From Sphingomonas glacialis (GTDB lineage Bacteria; Pseudomonadota; Alphaproteobacteria; Sphingomonadales; Sphingomonadaceae), in NCBI RefSeq assembly GCF_006439055.1, contig NZ_RCZC01000003.1:248001-312000 (forward strand): a stretch of DNA of 64,000 nucleotides, read 5' to 3'. A program made the position numbers and the translations under genes. How positions within the stretch are numbered: position 1 is the first letter of the stretch; each line of letters starts with the position of its first letter. The notes under the pieces were generated by a model. The model searched no databases. It was not told the origin of the DNA and saw only the letters and a list, made by a program, of their open reading frames with translations. Shown in pieces: positions 39,761 to 49,646 of this stretch.

Positions 39761-41158
39761 TTAGTGCGCCGCCTGCTCCCCGCGCACGACGCCGCTCTTG
39801 CCGAGCTGGTCGTCGATCATGCCCAGCAGGCGATCGAGCGCGGCCTGATCGGTCGCCTCGGCACGCGCGACGAGCACGTCCTGCGTGTTCGAGGCGCGCA
39901 GCAGCCACCAGCCGTCGGGCGTGTTGACGCGTGCGCCATCGGTCGGATTGACGTCGGCGCCCTCGGCCTCGAGCCGTGCGAGCACTTCCTCGACCACCGC
40001 GAACTTGCGGCTCTCATCGACCTGGAAGCGCATTTCGGGGGTGTTGACCAAAGCCGGCATCGCGCCGCGCAGCTCGGTGATCGACTTTCCGATCATGTGC
40101 GCCGCGCGGATCAGCCGGACGGCGGCGTAATGCGCGTCGTCGAAGCCGTAGAATTCGTGCGCGAAGAAGATGTGACCGCTCATCTCGCCGGCGAGCGGGC
40201 TGTCGGTTTCCTTCATCTTCATCTTGATCAGCGAATGGCCCGTCTTCCACATCAGCGGCGTGCCGCCGAGCTCGCTGACGCGGTCGAACAGCATCTGCGA
40301 TGCCTTGACGTCGGCGATGATCGTCGCGCCGGGGATCTCCTTGAGGACAGGTTCAGCCAGAATGGAGAGAATCTGATCGCCCCAGATCACGCGGCCCTGG
40401 CCGTCGATCGCGCCGATCCGGTCGCCGTCGCCGTCGAACGCCAGTCCGAAATCGAGCTGCTTCTCGGCGACGAGCGCCTTGAGATCGACGAGGTTCTTTT
40501 CGTCGGTAGGATCGGGATGATGGTTGGGAAAATTGCCGTCGACTTGGGTGAACAGCAGGTGATGCTCACCCGGCAGGAGCTTGACGAGCTTCTCGATGAT
40601 CGGGCCCGACACGCCGTTGCCAGCGTCCCAGCCGATCTTGTAGCTGCCGCCGGCATAGCCCGCGACGAGGCGACCGACATAGTCGTCCTCGATATCGGCG
40701 GTCGTCACGGTGCCCTTGTCGGCGTCGTCAGCGACCGTGTCCCAATCGCCGTCCGCCGCCATGCGGCCGAGCTCCTGGATGTCGGCGCCGAAAAACGGCT
40801 TGTGCTGCAGCACCATCTTGAAGCCGTTATACTCGGCGGGATTGTGGCTGCCGGTTATCTCGATGCCGCCATCCACTTCTAGCGTGGCTTCGGCGTAATA
40901 GAGCATCGGCGTCGGCCCCATGCCGATCCGCACGACGTGGACGCCGACCGCGGTCAGTCCGCCGACGAGCGCGGCCTCGAGCTCGGGCGAGGACAGGCGG
41001 CCGTCATAGCCGACCGCGACACGGGTGCCGCCAGCGCGGCGCACGCGCGTGCCGAAACCGCGACCAATCGCATCGGCGTCGGCGACGCCGAGCGTCTTCC
41101 CGACGATTCCGCGGATGTCATATTCGCGCAGCGAGGTAGGGTCGAACCGATGCGTCAT
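39761..41158 (-). CDS. phosphomannomutase/phosphoglucomutase
   Basis: 465 aa, alpha-D-phosphohexomutase family, probably acting on both mannose and glucose phosphates for exopolysaccharide and lipopolysaccharide precursors. It shows the phosphoserine loop [15 protein letters not shown], the metal loop [14 protein letters not shown], a sugar-binding [15 protein letters not shown] and a C-terminal phosphate-binding segment [14 protein letters not shown]. The length is that of AlgC-type enzymes. It is the last gene after mipZ and the J-domain gene, separated by 57 bp. Confidence 0.93.
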   Translation of the reverse strand: MTHRFDPTSLREYDIRGIVGKTLGVADADAIGRGFGTRVRRAGGTRVAVGYDGRLSSPELEAALVGGLTAVGVHVVRIGMGPTPMLYYAEATLEVDGGIEITGSHNPAEYNGFKMVLQHKPFFGADIQELGRMAADGDWDTVADDADKGTVTTADIEDDYVGRLVAGYAGGSYKIGWDAGNGVSGPIIEKLVKLLPGEHHLLFTQVDGNFPNHHPDPTDEKNLVDLKALVAEKQLDFGLAFDGDGDRIGAIDGQGRVIWGDQILSILAEPVLKEIPGATIIADVKASQMLFDRVSELGGTPLMWKTGHSLIKMKMKETDSPLAGEMSGHIFFAHEFYGFDDAHYAAVRLIRAAHMIGKSITELRGAMPALVNTPEMRFQVDESRKFAVVEEVLARLEAEGADVNPTDGARVNTPDGWWLLRASNTQDVLVARAEATDQAALDRLLGMIDDQLGKSGVVRGEQAAH

Positions 41159-41215
41159 GCGGGCTCCTGCTATGGGTACCCTCGCCCAGGCGGCAAGGGA
41201 GGATGGATCGATGCG

Positions 41216-41467
41216 TTAACGCTTGAGAAGGACGTCGCGGGCCGTGTTGATCCGCCGTGTAAGATCGGCCGAGCCGCCCTTGTCTGGATGCACTGCGCTG
41301 ATTAGCCGCCGATGCGCCGCGCGGATAGCCGCTTCGTCGGCCCCCGCGCCGATGCCGAGCACCGCGCGCGCCTCGGCTTCATCGACGCGCACGACCGGCT
41401 TGGGCCGCGGCCGCAGCAACAGCCATCCGCCGATCAGCAGCGCGGCGATGAGGAGCAATTTGCCCAT
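41216..41467 (-). CDS. membrane-anchored J-domain protein (Tim14/Pam18-like)
   Basis: 83 aa. One transmembrane helix (about residues 3-18, [16 protein letters not shown]) is followed by a short basic linker and a minimal J domain with AARAVLGI-type helix I and the essential HPD in [11 protein letters not shown]. It should stimulate a DnaK-type ATPase at the membrane. The topology resembles mitochondrial Pam18/Tim14. Its ATG shares one base with the mipZ stop (TGATG), so translation is coupled to the division-site ATPase gene. Confidence 0.85.
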   Translation of the reverse strand: MGKLLLIAALLIGGWLLLRPRPKPVVRVDEAEARAVLGIGAGADEAAIRAAHRRLISAVHPDKGGSADLTRRINTARDVLLKR

Positions 41468-42261
41468 CAGGCGAAGAGCGGCAGGACCGTTTCGGGCAGC
41501 GCGAGCGCGCCCATCATCTCGCGCAGTTCCTGGCGCGCGGCGACATGCGCCAGCCCCATCGCGCCGAACTCGCCCGAGTCGAGCATCGTGAGGCCAGCGG
41601 GAAACAGCTCGCGATAGATCACGCGCTCGCCGAGACCCGGCACGATACGGAAACCGACCCGCTTGGCGAGCTGATCGAGCGCTTCGGACACGCGGCGCAT
41701 GTTGCGCGCCTCGATATGCTGGACGCGGTTGCGCAGCACGACCCAGTCGATCGTCGAGCCGTCGGCCTTGGCGCGCGCCTTGCGCGCCTCCCAGATCAAC
41801 TCGGCATAGAAGCTCGGCCGCGTGACCTTGTACGTCTCGGGATGGACCTGGCCGATCAGGTCGAAATCGACGAAGCTGTCGTTCATCGGCGTGACGAGCG
41901 TGTCGGCGCGGCTCGCCGCGACGCGCGCGAACGGGTCGTCGCGGCCGGGCGTGTCGATCACCAGGAAGTCGGCACCCTCCGCCAGCGACTCGAACACGTC
42001 GTTGAAGCGGTCGTCGCTCTCGCCGTCATGCGTCGCGTGGCGTGGAATCGGCAGTTCGCGGCCGGTGCGCTGTACCGTTGCGGCACGATTGTCGAAATAG
42101 CGCCCCATCGTGCGCTGGCGATGATCGAGGTCGAACGCGGCGACCTGCGCGCCGCGTGCCTGCAGCGCGATCGCGACATGGACCGCGGTCGTCGATTTGC
42201 CCGTGCCGCCTTTTTCGTTGGCAAAGACAATGATATGTGGCTTTCGCGCAGCAGTCGCCAA
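41467..42261 (-). CDS. mipZ: MipZ-like ATPase positioning the division plane
   Basis: 264-aa ParA/MinD-superfamily ATPase. [18 protein letters not shown] is the deviant Walker [13 protein letters not shown] the Walker B region. [18 protein letters not shown] and [16 protein letters not shown] match Caulobacter MipZ closely, as I recall it. MipZ binds ParB near the origin and inhibits FtsZ, restricting division to midcell. The start is a TTG with GGGAAG upstream; no in-frame ATG or GTG gives a better start. It diverges from panC across 87 bp and is coupled to the J-domain gene. Confidence 0.9.
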   Translation of the reverse strand: MATAARKPHIIVFANEKGGTGKSTTAVHVAIALQARGAQVAAFDLDHRQRTMGRYFDNRAATVQRTGRELPIPRHATHDGESDDRFNDVFESLAEGADFLVIDTPGRDDPFARVAASRADTLVTPMNDSFVDFDLIGQVHPETYKVTRPSFYAELIWEARKARAKADGSTIDWVVLRNRVQHIEARNMRRVSEALDQLAKRVGFRIVPGLGERVIYRELFPAGLTMLDSGEFGAMGLAHVAARQELREMMGALALPETVLPLFA

Positions 42262-42348
42262 CGTGGTTGCTTCCCGTCTTGTTCGGTGGGGGCGAGCCTC
42301 ATAGAAGGCGCGCCCAATCCAAGCGTCTTTACCGAAGGGCACCGACCC

Positions 42349-43200
42349 GTGCAAACCATCCGTACCCTCGAAGCGCTCCGTTCCGGGATTGGCGCTTTGC
42401 GCGACGGCGGCGCGAGCGTCGCGCTCGTCCCGACGATGGGCGCGCTGCACGCCGGACACCTCGCGCTGATCGAGGCGGCGAAGCGGCCGGGGCGCAAGGT
42501 CGTCGCGTCGATTTTCGTCAATCCGACGCAGTTCGGGCCCAATGAAGACCTCTCGCGCTATCCGCGTCGCGAGGCCGCCGACGCGCGGATGCTGACCGAG
42601 GCGGGCTGTGACCTGTTGTGGCTGCCGCCGGTCGAGGTGATGTATCCGGCAGGCTTCGCCACCAAGATCTCGGTGTCGGGGGTGAGCGAGGGGCTCGACG
42701 GGATTTCGCGGCCCGGGCATTTCGACGGCGTCGCGACGGTCGTCGCCAAATTGTTCAACCAGGTCCGGCCCGATATCGCCTTGTTCGGCGAGAAGGATTT
42801 CCAGCAGCTCGCGGTGATCCGCCAGATGGTCGCCGATCTCGATTTCGGGATCGAGATCCAGGGCGTTCCGACGCAGCGCGACGATGACGGGCTCGCCCTG
42901 TCGTCGCGCAACATCTATCTCGACGATGCTCAGCGCGCCGCCGCGGTCGCCCTGCCGCGTGCGCTCGGTGTCGCCGCCAAGGCGATCGCGCGCGGCGACG
43001 ATGCCGACGGAGCGCTGGCGAGCGCGCGCGAGGCGCTGATCGCGGCGGGGTTCGTGGTCGATTATCTCGAGCTGGTCGATGCGCTCACGCTGACCCCGGG
43101 GACCGATCCCGCGCGTGCGCGGCGGCTTGTTGCCGCCGCAAAAATCGGCGCGACGCGGCTGATCGACAACCTCGCCGTGCCGCCGCGCGAGCATGCCTAA
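42349..43200 (+). CDS. panC: pantothenate synthetase (pantoate-beta-alanine ligase)
   Basis: 283 aa. PanC joins pantoate and beta-alanine with ATP for coenzyme A synthesis. Features: [16 protein letters not shown] with the HIGH-type nucleotide motif, [31 protein letters not shown], and [12 protein letters not shown] with the KMSKS-like loop. GTG at 42349 follows GAAGGG at a fitting distance. It is on the opposite strand from mipZ and followed by the TTAACCAT inverted repeat. Confidence 0.95.
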   Translation: MQTIRTLEALRSGIGALRDGGASVALVPTMGALHAGHLALIEAAKRPGRKVVASIFVNPTQFGPNEDLSRYPRREAADARMLTEAGCDLLWLPPVEVMYPAGFATKISVSGVSEGLDGISRPGHFDGVATVVAKLFNQVRPDIALFGEKDFQQLAVIRQMVADLDFGIEIQGVPTQRDDDGLALSSRNIYLDDAQRAAAVALPRALGVAAKAIARGDDADGALASAREALIAAGFVVDYLELVDALTLTPGTDPARARRLVAAAKIGATRLIDNLAVPPREHA

Positions 43201-43204
43201 TCGC

Positions 43205-43261
43205 CGTTAACCATTTGTTGAGACCGCTACGGCATGGTCGTCTCAACAGAAATGGTTAACG
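43205..43261. promoter_or_regulatory. inverted TTAACCAT pair (candidate CtrA sites / dyad) before the Sel1-like gene
   Basis: TTAACCAT at 43207-43214 and its complement ATGGTTAA at 43252-43259 are the ends of a long inverted repeat (CGTTAACCATTTGTTGAGAC against GTCTCAACAGAAATGGTTAACG). The left copy reads TTAA-N7-TTGA, one base from the CtrA full site TTAA-N7-TTAA known from Caulobacter; TTAACCAT is its half-site form. The repeat starts 5 bp after the panC stop and ends 13 bp before the Sel1-like ATG, so it could instead be a transcript-end hairpin. Confidence 0.5.
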
Positions 43262-43273
43262 GGGGTTTACGAC

Positions 43274-43570
43274 ATGGGCACGAGCCTGAAGCACGCACAA
43301 TTCCTGACCGACAGTCGCGTGGCCGACGCGGCGCTGGGCGATGCCGACGCCTGTTACGAACTCGGCATGGTCTATTCGAGCGGCGCCGCCGGCGTCGGGG
43401 TCGACCTGATCGAAGCGCATAAATGGTTCAACCTCGCCGCCGTCGCCGGCAGCGAGATCGCCAAGGATTGCCGCCGCGACATCGCCGAAGACATGACGGC
43501 GCGAGAGATCGCCGCCGCCCAGGCCGCGGCGCGTGCCGTGCTCGTCAGCCGACAGCGCCGCGCGGCCTGA
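43274..43570 (+). CDS. small Sel1-repeat-like protein
   Basis: 98 aa. ADACYELGMVYSSGAAGVGV and DLIEAHKWFNLAAVAGSEIA form a Sel1-like (TPR-type) helical pair; the last ~35 residues are an Ala/Arg-rich helix. No signal peptide, so cytoplasmic. Sel1 repeats mediate protein-protein contacts; no partner is visible. It directly follows the inverted TTAACCAT motifs and converges on topA with 3 bp between stops. Confidence 0.82.
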   Translation: MGTSLKHAQFLTDSRVADAALGDADACYELGMVYSSGAAGVGVDLIEAHKWFNLAAVAGSEIAKDCRRDIAEDMTAREIAAAQAAARAVLVSRQRRAA

Positions 43571-43573
43571 TCC

Positions 43574-46219
43574 TTATTCCGCCGCTGCCGTAACTTTCTT
43601 GGCAGGGGCTTTCTTGGCCGCGGGCTTCTTCGCCGCAGGCTTCTTCGCGGGTGCCTTCTTGACGGCGGGCTCGCCTGCCGCGGCTGCTTCGGCCGCAGGC
43701 TTCTTGGCTGCCGCCTTTTTCGCGGGCGCCTTCTTGGCCGCTGCCTTCTTCTTACCCTTGGTCGGCGGTGCCGCCGCCGCGCGTGCGTCGATCAGCTCCG
43801 CCGCTTCCTCGAGCGTCAGCGCATCCTTCTCGATCGACTTGGGCAGCGTCGCATTGGTCGTACCGTCGGTGACGTAGGCGCCGTAGCGCCCCTCCATCAG
43901 CTTGATCTCGGCCTCGCTGCGCGGGTGCAGCCCGAGCACTTTCAGCGGTGCCTGCGCGCCGCGCTGCTGCCGCCCGCCGCCTGCTGCCGCCTCGGCGAGC
44001 TTGACGACCGCGGCGTTCATGCCCGTTTCGAACACGTCGTCGGTCGATGTCAGCCGCGCATATTTGCCGGCGTGCTTCAGATACGGGCCATAGCGACCGA
44101 TCGCCGCCGTGATCGGCTCACCGGTTTCGGGGTGCGTGCCGATCGTGCGCGGCAGCGACAGCAGTTTCAGCGCCCATTCGAGATCGAGCTCGCCGATATC
44201 CTTCGGGATCGACGCCATCTTGCGCGTCTCGCCTTCGCCGATCTGGATATACGGCCCGAAGCGCCCCGACTTGCGCTCGACCGGGAGGCCGGTCTCGGGA
44301 TCGTTGCCCAGCGTCTCAGGACCGGTGTCGACGCCTTCGCCATCCGCGCCCGGCTGGCCGAAGCGGCGGGTGTATTTGCAGTCGGGATAGTTGGAGCACG
44401 CCACGAACGCGCCGAACTTGCCGCCACGCAAGGCGAGCTGCCCCTTGCCGCAATTCGGGCACAGCCGCGGATCGCTGCCATCGGCCATCGGCGGGAAGAG
44501 ATAGGGCGCCAGGAACTTGTCGAGCTCGGCGGTCACTTCGGACGGCTTCTGCTCCATCACCTCGGTCGTGCGCGGCTTGAAATCGCGCCAGAACGCCTCG
44601 AGCACGGCTTGCCATTCGGCGCGCCCGCCCGAGACTTCGTCGAGCTCGTCCTCAAGGCCCGAGGTGAAATCGTAACTCACATATCGCTCGAAGAAGCGTT
44701 CGAGGAACGCCGTCACCAGGCGCCCTGATTCCTCGGCGAAGAAACGGTTCTTCTCGACGCGGACGTATTCGCGGTCCTTGAGCGTCTTGATGATCGAGGC
44801 ATAGGTCGACGGGCGGCCGATGCCGAGCTCTTCCAGGCGCTTGACCAGCGAGGCCTCGGAGAAGCGCGGCGGCGGCTGGGTGAAATGCTGCTCGGCATTC
44901 ACGCCCTTCTTGGCGGGGGCATCCCCCTCGCGAAGACGCGGCAGGCGGCGCGCGTCTTCGTCCTGCGTGTCGTCCGAGCCTTCTTCGTAGAGCGCGAGAT
45001 AGCCGGGGAAGAGCACGACCTGGCCGGTCGCGCGCAGGCCGGTCTGGCCGGTGCCGTCGAGCATCTCGACCGTGGTGCGCTCCATCCGCGCCGACGCCAT
45101 CTGGCTGGCGAGCGCGCGCTTGAAGATCAGGTCGTACAGCCGCGCATGATCGCCGCCGCCGGCCTTGTCCTTGCCGAAATCGGTCGGGCGGATCGCCTCG
45201 TGCGCTTCCTGCGCATTCTTCGCCTTGGTCTGATAGACGCGCGGCTTGTCGGGGACATAGCTCGCATCATAGCGGTTGGCGACGGCGAGACGCGCGGCCG
45301 AGATCGCGCTCGAATCCATCTGCACGCCGTCGGTACGCATATAGGTGATCGCGCCGTCCTCGTAGAGGCCCTGTGCGATCCGCATCGTGTGGTCGGCCGA
45401 GAAGCCGAGCTTGCGCGAGGCTTCCTGCTGGAGCGTCGAGGTGGTGAAAGGCGGCGGCGGGTTGCGCGTCGCGGGCTTCACTTCGACCGTTTGCACGGTG
45501 AACGCGCCGCTCTCGACCGCAGCCTTGGCGCGCATCGCCGTGCCCTCTTCCCCGATCGACAGGCGGTCGAGCTTCTTGCCCTCGAACTGGACGAGGCGCG
45601 CCTGGAACGGGGTGCCGTCCTGCTCCATCTCGGCGGTGACCGACCAATATTCCTGTGCGCGGAAGGCTTCGATCTCGCGCTCGCGGCTGACGATCAGGCG
45701 CAGCGCGACCGACTGGACGCGGCCGGCCGACTTGGCGCCGGGGAGCTTGCGCCACAGCACCGGCGAGAGCGTGAAGCCGACGAGATAGTCGAGCGCGCGG
45801 CGTGCGCGGTAGGCGTCGATCAGATCGGTATCGAGCTCGCGCGGATGCTTCATCGCCTCGGTCACCGTCGCCTTGGTGATCGCGTTGAAGGTGACGCGCT
45901 GGACGTCCTTGGGGAGCGCCTTGCGGTTCCGCAGCACTTCCTGGACGTGCCAGCTGATCGCCTCGCCTTCGCGATCGGGATCGGTCGCGAGGATCAGGCG
46001 GTCGGCGGTCTTGGCGAGATCGGTGATCGCCTTCAACTGCTTGGTCTTGTCGGCGTAATTCTCCCATTCCATCGCGAACCCTTCGTCGGGATTCACCGAT
46101 CCGTCCTTGGGCGGCAGATCGCGGACATGGCCGTAGCTCGCGAGCACGCGATAGTCAGAACCGAGATATTTCTCGATGGTCTTCGCCTTGGCGGGCGATT
46201 CTACGATGACAAGCTGCAT
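43574..46219 (-). CDS. topA: DNA topoisomerase I
   Basis: 881 aa. It relaxes negative supercoils. The N-terminal TOPRIM starts MQLVIVESPAKAKTIEKYLG; ATDPDREGEAISWH gives its acidic residues, and ITYMRTDGVQMD contains the catalytic tyrosine. A zinc-finger unit, CPNCGKGQLALRGGKFGAFV followed by a CSNYPDC, lies near residues 600-640. The last ~70 residues are Lys/Ala/Pro-rich repeats of the KKAPAKK type, a basic histone-H1-like tail. A monocistronic unit with a ~270-bp upstream gap. Confidence 0.96.
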   Translation of the reverse strand: MQLVIVESPAKAKTIEKYLGSDYRVLASYGHVRDLPPKDGSVNPDEGFAMEWENYADKTKQLKAITDLAKTADRLILATDPDREGEAISWHVQEVLRNRKALPKDVQRVTFNAITKATVTEAMKHPRELDTDLIDAYRARRALDYLVGFTLSPVLWRKLPGAKSAGRVQSVALRLIVSREREIEAFRAQEYWSVTAEMEQDGTPFQARLVQFEGKKLDRLSIGEEGTAMRAKAAVESGAFTVQTVEVKPATRNPPPPFTTSTLQQEASRKLGFSADHTMRIAQGLYEDGAITYMRTDGVQMDSSAISAARLAVANRYDASYVPDKPRVYQTKAKNAQEAHEAIRPTDFGKDKAGGGDHARLYDLIFKRALASQMASARMERTTVEMLDGTGQTGLRATGQVVLFPGYLALYEEGSDDTQDEDARRLPRLREGDAPAKKGVNAEQHFTQPPPRFSEASLVKRLEELGIGRPSTYASIIKTLKDREYVRVEKNRFFAEESGRLVTAFLERFFERYVSYDFTSGLEDELDEVSGGRAEWQAVLEAFWRDFKPRTTEVMEQKPSEVTAELDKFLAPYLFPPMADGSDPRLCPNCGKGQLALRGGKFGAFVACSNYPDCKYTRRFGQPGADGEGVDTGPETLGNDPETGLPVERKSGRFGPYIQIGEGETRKMASIPKDIGELDLEWALKLLSLPRTIGTHPETGEPITAAIGRYGPYLKHAGKYARLTSTDDVFETGMNAAVVKLAEAAAGGGRQQRGAQAPLKVLGLHPRSEAEIKLMEGRYGAYVTDGTTNATLPKSIEKDALTLEEAAELIDARAAAAPPTKGKKKAAAKKAPAKKAAAKKPAAEAAAAGEPAVKKAPAKKPAAKKPAAKKAPAKKVTAAAE

Positions 46220-46490
46220 GGTGGTTCAAAGCGTCCTTACGTGTACGCGCGAGGATGGAGAGACGAAGGCGGCGGCGTCAAGCCGTGGCCAGAGGACCGG
46301 CTCGACCGCGCAGACGGGCAGATCGCTGCGGCGGCAGGCCGCCACGCGCCTGGACAGCGTTTCCGGAAGCGATGCGCGCCGCGGCAAAAAGGGGAGGGGG
46401 AGGCGCATCGCGGCGCCTTCTGCCACAAGCGCCGCGCCGGGGGACAGCGATTTGTCTCTCCCGCGCCGGCCACGCCGCGCGAGCGGGGCG
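46220..46490. other. 271-bp intergenic region upstream of topA, no gene seen
   Basis: GC-rich spacer between the topA start and the stop of the ABC exporter gene. Open frames here are antisense or lack ribosome sites and family-like sequence. It should contain the topA promoter, but I see no convincing -35/-10 pair. Confidence 0.5.
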
Positions 46491-48368
46491 TCACCCCCGC
46501 TCGCGCTCGGCCAGGTTGCTCCAGGCGGTCAGCATCGCGCCGCCCAGTTTGCGCCCGTGCTCCATCGACGCGTCGCGCAGTCGCCCGCCCGCCGCTGCGA
46601 GATCGAGCGAGCGGCTCTGCCCCCGGTCGAGCCCTTCGACCTGCATCACCCACAATTGCCGGAACGCCCCGCCTTTCTGGCGCAGCAGCAGCTGCGGCGG
46701 TCCGTCCTCGATGATCCGGCCCTTGTCGACCACGATCACGCGGTCGAACCCGACGATCGTCGACAGCCGATGCGCGACCGCGATCACCGTGCGGTTGCGG
46801 ACCAGCGCATCGAGCCCGTTCTGCACTTCGAGTTCGCTCTCCGAATCGAGCGCGCTGGTCGCCTCGTCGAGCAGCACGATCCGCGCATTCTTGAGGAAGG
46901 CGCGCGCGATGCCGATCCGCTGGCGCTGCCCGCCCGACAAATTGGCGCCGCGCTCGCCGACGACGGTGTCGTAGCCGTGCGACAGGCGGCGAATGAAATC
47001 GTCGCAGCCGGCTGCATCGGCGGCGGCATGGACGTCCTCGTCGCTCGCATCGGGGCGCGCGATGCGGATATTGTCCATCACCGAGCGGTGGAACAGCAGC
47101 ACCTCCTGCGGCACGACGGCGATCGCGTCGCGCAGCGATTCCTGCGTGACATGGTCGATCCGCTGCCCGTCGATCGCGAGATGGCCGATCTGCGGATCGT
47201 GGAAGCGCTGGATCAGCTGGAGCAGCGAGGATTTCCCCGCGCCCGACGCGCCGACGATGCCGAGCTTCTGCCCGGCGGGCACGTGCAGCGACAGATCGTG
47301 GACGATCGGGTCGCGCGGATCATAGCCGAAGGTGACGTTGGCGACGTCGACGGTTCCCTCGCCGACGCGCAGCCGCGTCGCGTCGGGTGCATCGCTCAGC
47401 GTCTGCGGCACGCCGATGATATCGAGCGTCTCGCGCAGGTAACTGAACTGCTGGCTGGTATCGATCACCGCCATGGCGAGATCGCGCGAGCCGTTGAGGA
47501 TGCGGAAGGTCATCGTGCTGATGATCACGACGTCGCCGGTCGAGATCGCGCCGGTCGACCAGCGCCCGATCGCCCAGATCAGCGTGCCGCCGACCAGCAC
47601 TGCGAGCGCGAGGTCGTGCAGCCCGCGCATCTGCTCGACGAAGAACCAGCCGCGGCGCTGCGCATCGGCTTCCTTGTCGAGAAATCCCTCGAGCCGGTCG
47701 AGCTCGCGGTCGCGCGCGGCGAACGCCTTCACCACCCAGATATTGCCGATCATGTCGATCAGCTCGCCGCCCGCGCGCCCGGCATGCTGCGCGAACGCGG
47801 TGTGGTGGACATGGCCGCGCAGGCCCAGCAGGATCAGCGCGATGGTGACGAGCAGGAAGACGCCGCCGAGGATCGCCGCCATCGCGGCATCGATCGTCAC
47901 GAAGATCAGCATCGCGCCGGCAAAGGCGATCAGCGGCGGCGTCACTTCGCGCAGCAGCCGGTGCATGATCGCGCCGAAGATCCCAGCGAGCCCTGAAATG
48001 CGGTGGCCGAGCGAACCGGCGCGCTGGTTCTGGAAGAACGGCATCTGGTGGCCGGTCAGGTAATTGACCATGTCGAGCCGGATGCCGACCCCCGAGCTGA
48101 CCGTCGCCTGCCCGAGCGTCAGCGCCGAGGCGCGCTGCAACAGGCTTTCGACGATGACGAGGCCGAGAAACACCGCGAGCGAGGCATAGACCGTGCCGCG
48201 CGCGCGGACGCCGCCGGTCATCGCATCGATCAGCAGCTTCATCGCGTATTGAATTCCGATCGAACTGATCGAGGCAGCGGCGACGAGCAAGCCGAGCGCC
48301 AGGAAGATCCACGGGCGTGCGGCGACATAGTGCATCAGGAAACGTGTCGGACTGTGCAGAAAGGGCAA
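46491..48368 (-). CDS. ABC exporter, fused permease and ATP-binding protein
   Basis: 625 aa. Six transmembrane helices (about residues 15-300) precede an ATPase with Walker A GIVGASGAGKSSLLQL, Q-loop VVPQEVLLF, signature NLSGGQRQRIGIARAFL, Walker B ARIVLLDEATSALD and H-loop IAVAHRLST. This is the MsbA/MDR-type half-transporter that works as a homodimer. The C-terminal ~45 residues after WVMQVEGLDRG are an extra tail. Substrate unknown; a lipid or a drug is possible. It is 150 bp downstream of dprA. Confidence 0.92.
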   Translation of the reverse strand: MPFLHSPTRFLMHYVAARPWIFLALGLLVAAASISSIGIQYAMKLLIDAMTGGVRARGTVYASLAVFLGLVIVESLLQRASALTLGQATVSSGVGIRLDMVNYLTGHQMPFFQNQRAGSLGHRISGLAGIFGAIMHRLLREVTPPLIAFAGAMLIFVTIDAAMAAILGGVFLLVTIALILLGLRGHVHHTAFAQHAGRAGGELIDMIGNIWVVKAFAARDRELDRLEGFLDKEADAQRRGWFFVEQMRGLHDLALAVLVGGTLIWAIGRWSTGAISTGDVVIISTMTFRILNGSRDLAMAVIDTSQQFSYLRETLDIIGVPQTLSDAPDATRLRVGEGTVDVANVTFGYDPRDPIVHDLSLHVPAGQKLGIVGASGAGKSSLLQLIQRFHDPQIGHLAIDGQRIDHVTQESLRDAIAVVPQEVLLFHRSVMDNIRIARPDASDEDVHAAADAAGCDDFIRRLSHGYDTVVGERGANLSGGQRQRIGIARAFLKNARIVLLDEATSALDSESELEVQNGLDALVRNRTVIAVAHRLSTIVGFDRVIVVDKGRIIEDGPPQLLLRQKGGAFRQLWVMQVEGLDRGQSRSLDLAAAGGRLRDASMEHGRKLGGAMLTAWSNLAERERG

Positions 48369-48518
48369 GGCATCGGCTCCGCGTAAGTGCAGGTCTGCTG
48401 CGGTGCCGTAACGATCGACGCAAGCCGAAGTTTCTGGAGCGCCCGATATGCGCGGTGGTCGGAGCGTTTGACTGTGCCGCGCCGCCCTCTGCTCATGCGG
48501 AGCGGTCAGATCTTGGCG

Positions 48519-49646
48519 CTATTGGCGGCCGGGGGCGTGCTCAGGCGGGAAAGCGAGCAGCGCGACTCGCGCGCCGGCATGCCGCTCGAGCCGGCCGGCG
48601 AGTTCGAGCTCGAGCAGCACCGTTTGGACGATCGCCGGGCTGTGGCCCGACTGGCGGATCAGCTCGTCAATCGCGACCGGCACGGGGCCGAGCAAGCCCA
48701 GGATGTCGCGGCGTTCGGCGTCGCTCGCATCGGCGGGGGGTGGCGCGGCAAAGGGGGTGCGGGTGGTACGGACCATCCGCCGGTCGATCGGCCGCAGCGT
48801 TTCGAGCACGTCGGCGGCGCTCTGCACCAGCGTCGCACCGTCGCGGATCAGCCCGTTGCAGCCTTGCGCGCGCGGGTCGAGCGGGCTGCCGGGCACCGCC
48901 ATCACCTCGCGGCCGAGTTCGCCCGCGAGCCGCGCGGTGATCAGCGACCCCGATTTGGGCGCCGCCTCGACCACCACCGTGCCGAGCGCGAGTCCTGCGA
49001 TGATACGATTGCGATAGGGGAAGTGGCGCGCGCGCGGCTCGGTGCCGGGGGGCTGCTCGGCGATCAGCAGCCCTTCATTGGCGATCCGCTCCTGCAGCGC
49101 GGCGTTTTCGGGCGGATAGACCACGTCGATCCCGCCTGCGATCACGCCGATCGTGCCCGTCTCGATCGACCCGATATGCGCCGCGGTATCGACCCCGCGC
49201 GCGAGCCCCGAGACGATCGCGACCTCCTCCTGCCCGAGTTCGGCGGCGAGCTGGCGGGCGAAGCGGCATGCCGCGGCCGACGCATTGCGCGCGCCGACCA
49301 GCGCGATCGTCGTGCGCGCGAGCAGTTCGGTGCGCCCGCGCAGAATGATAGCGGGGGGCGCATCATCGAGCTGGGCGAGCAGCGCGGGATAATCGGGATC
49401 GCCGAGAAACAGGTGGCGCGCACCGAGTCGTGCGACGAGCGCCAGTTCGCGCTCGGCCAGCGCCACCGGGGCGACCGGTGGCGGGGTGCCGCCGCCGCGG
49501 GCTGCCAAATGCGGCAGCGCCTCGAGCGCGGCCGCGGCACTGCCGAAGCGCGCGAGCAAGTGCGCGTAGCTGACCGGGCCGATCTGCGCGGTGCGAATCA
49601 GGCGGAGGCGGGCGACTGCGCCGTTCTCTCGCCCGCCATCAGCCAT
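48519..49646 (-). CDS. dprA: DNA-processing protein DprA
   Basis: 375 aa. DprA binds incoming single-stranded DNA and loads RecA in natural transformation; many non-competent species keep it. The Rossmann core shows TIALVGARNASAAACRFA, IVSGLARGVDTAAHIG, GGIDVVYPPENAAL and FPYRNRIIAGLALGTVVVEA, with SGSLITARLAGELGREV. A C-terminal winged helix is suggested by VAIDELIRQSGHSPAIV. Its ATG overlaps the plsY stop by 8 bp. Confidence 0.94.
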   Translation of the reverse strand: MADGGRENGAVARLRLIRTAQIGPVSYAHLLARFGSAAAALEALPHLAARGGGTPPPVAPVALAERELALVARLGARHLFLGDPDYPALLAQLDDAPPAIILRGRTELLARTTIALVGARNASAAACRFARQLAAELGQEEVAIVSGLARGVDTAAHIGSIETGTIGVIAGGIDVVYPPENAALQERIANEGLLIAEQPPGTEPRARHFPYRNRIIAGLALGTVVVEAAPKSGSLITARLAGELGREVMAVPGSPLDPRAQGCNGLIRDGATLVQSAADVLETLRPIDRRMVRTTRTPFAAPPPADASDAERRDILGLLGPVPVAIDELIRQSGHSPAIVQTVLLELELAGRLERHAGARVALLAFPPEHAPGRQ

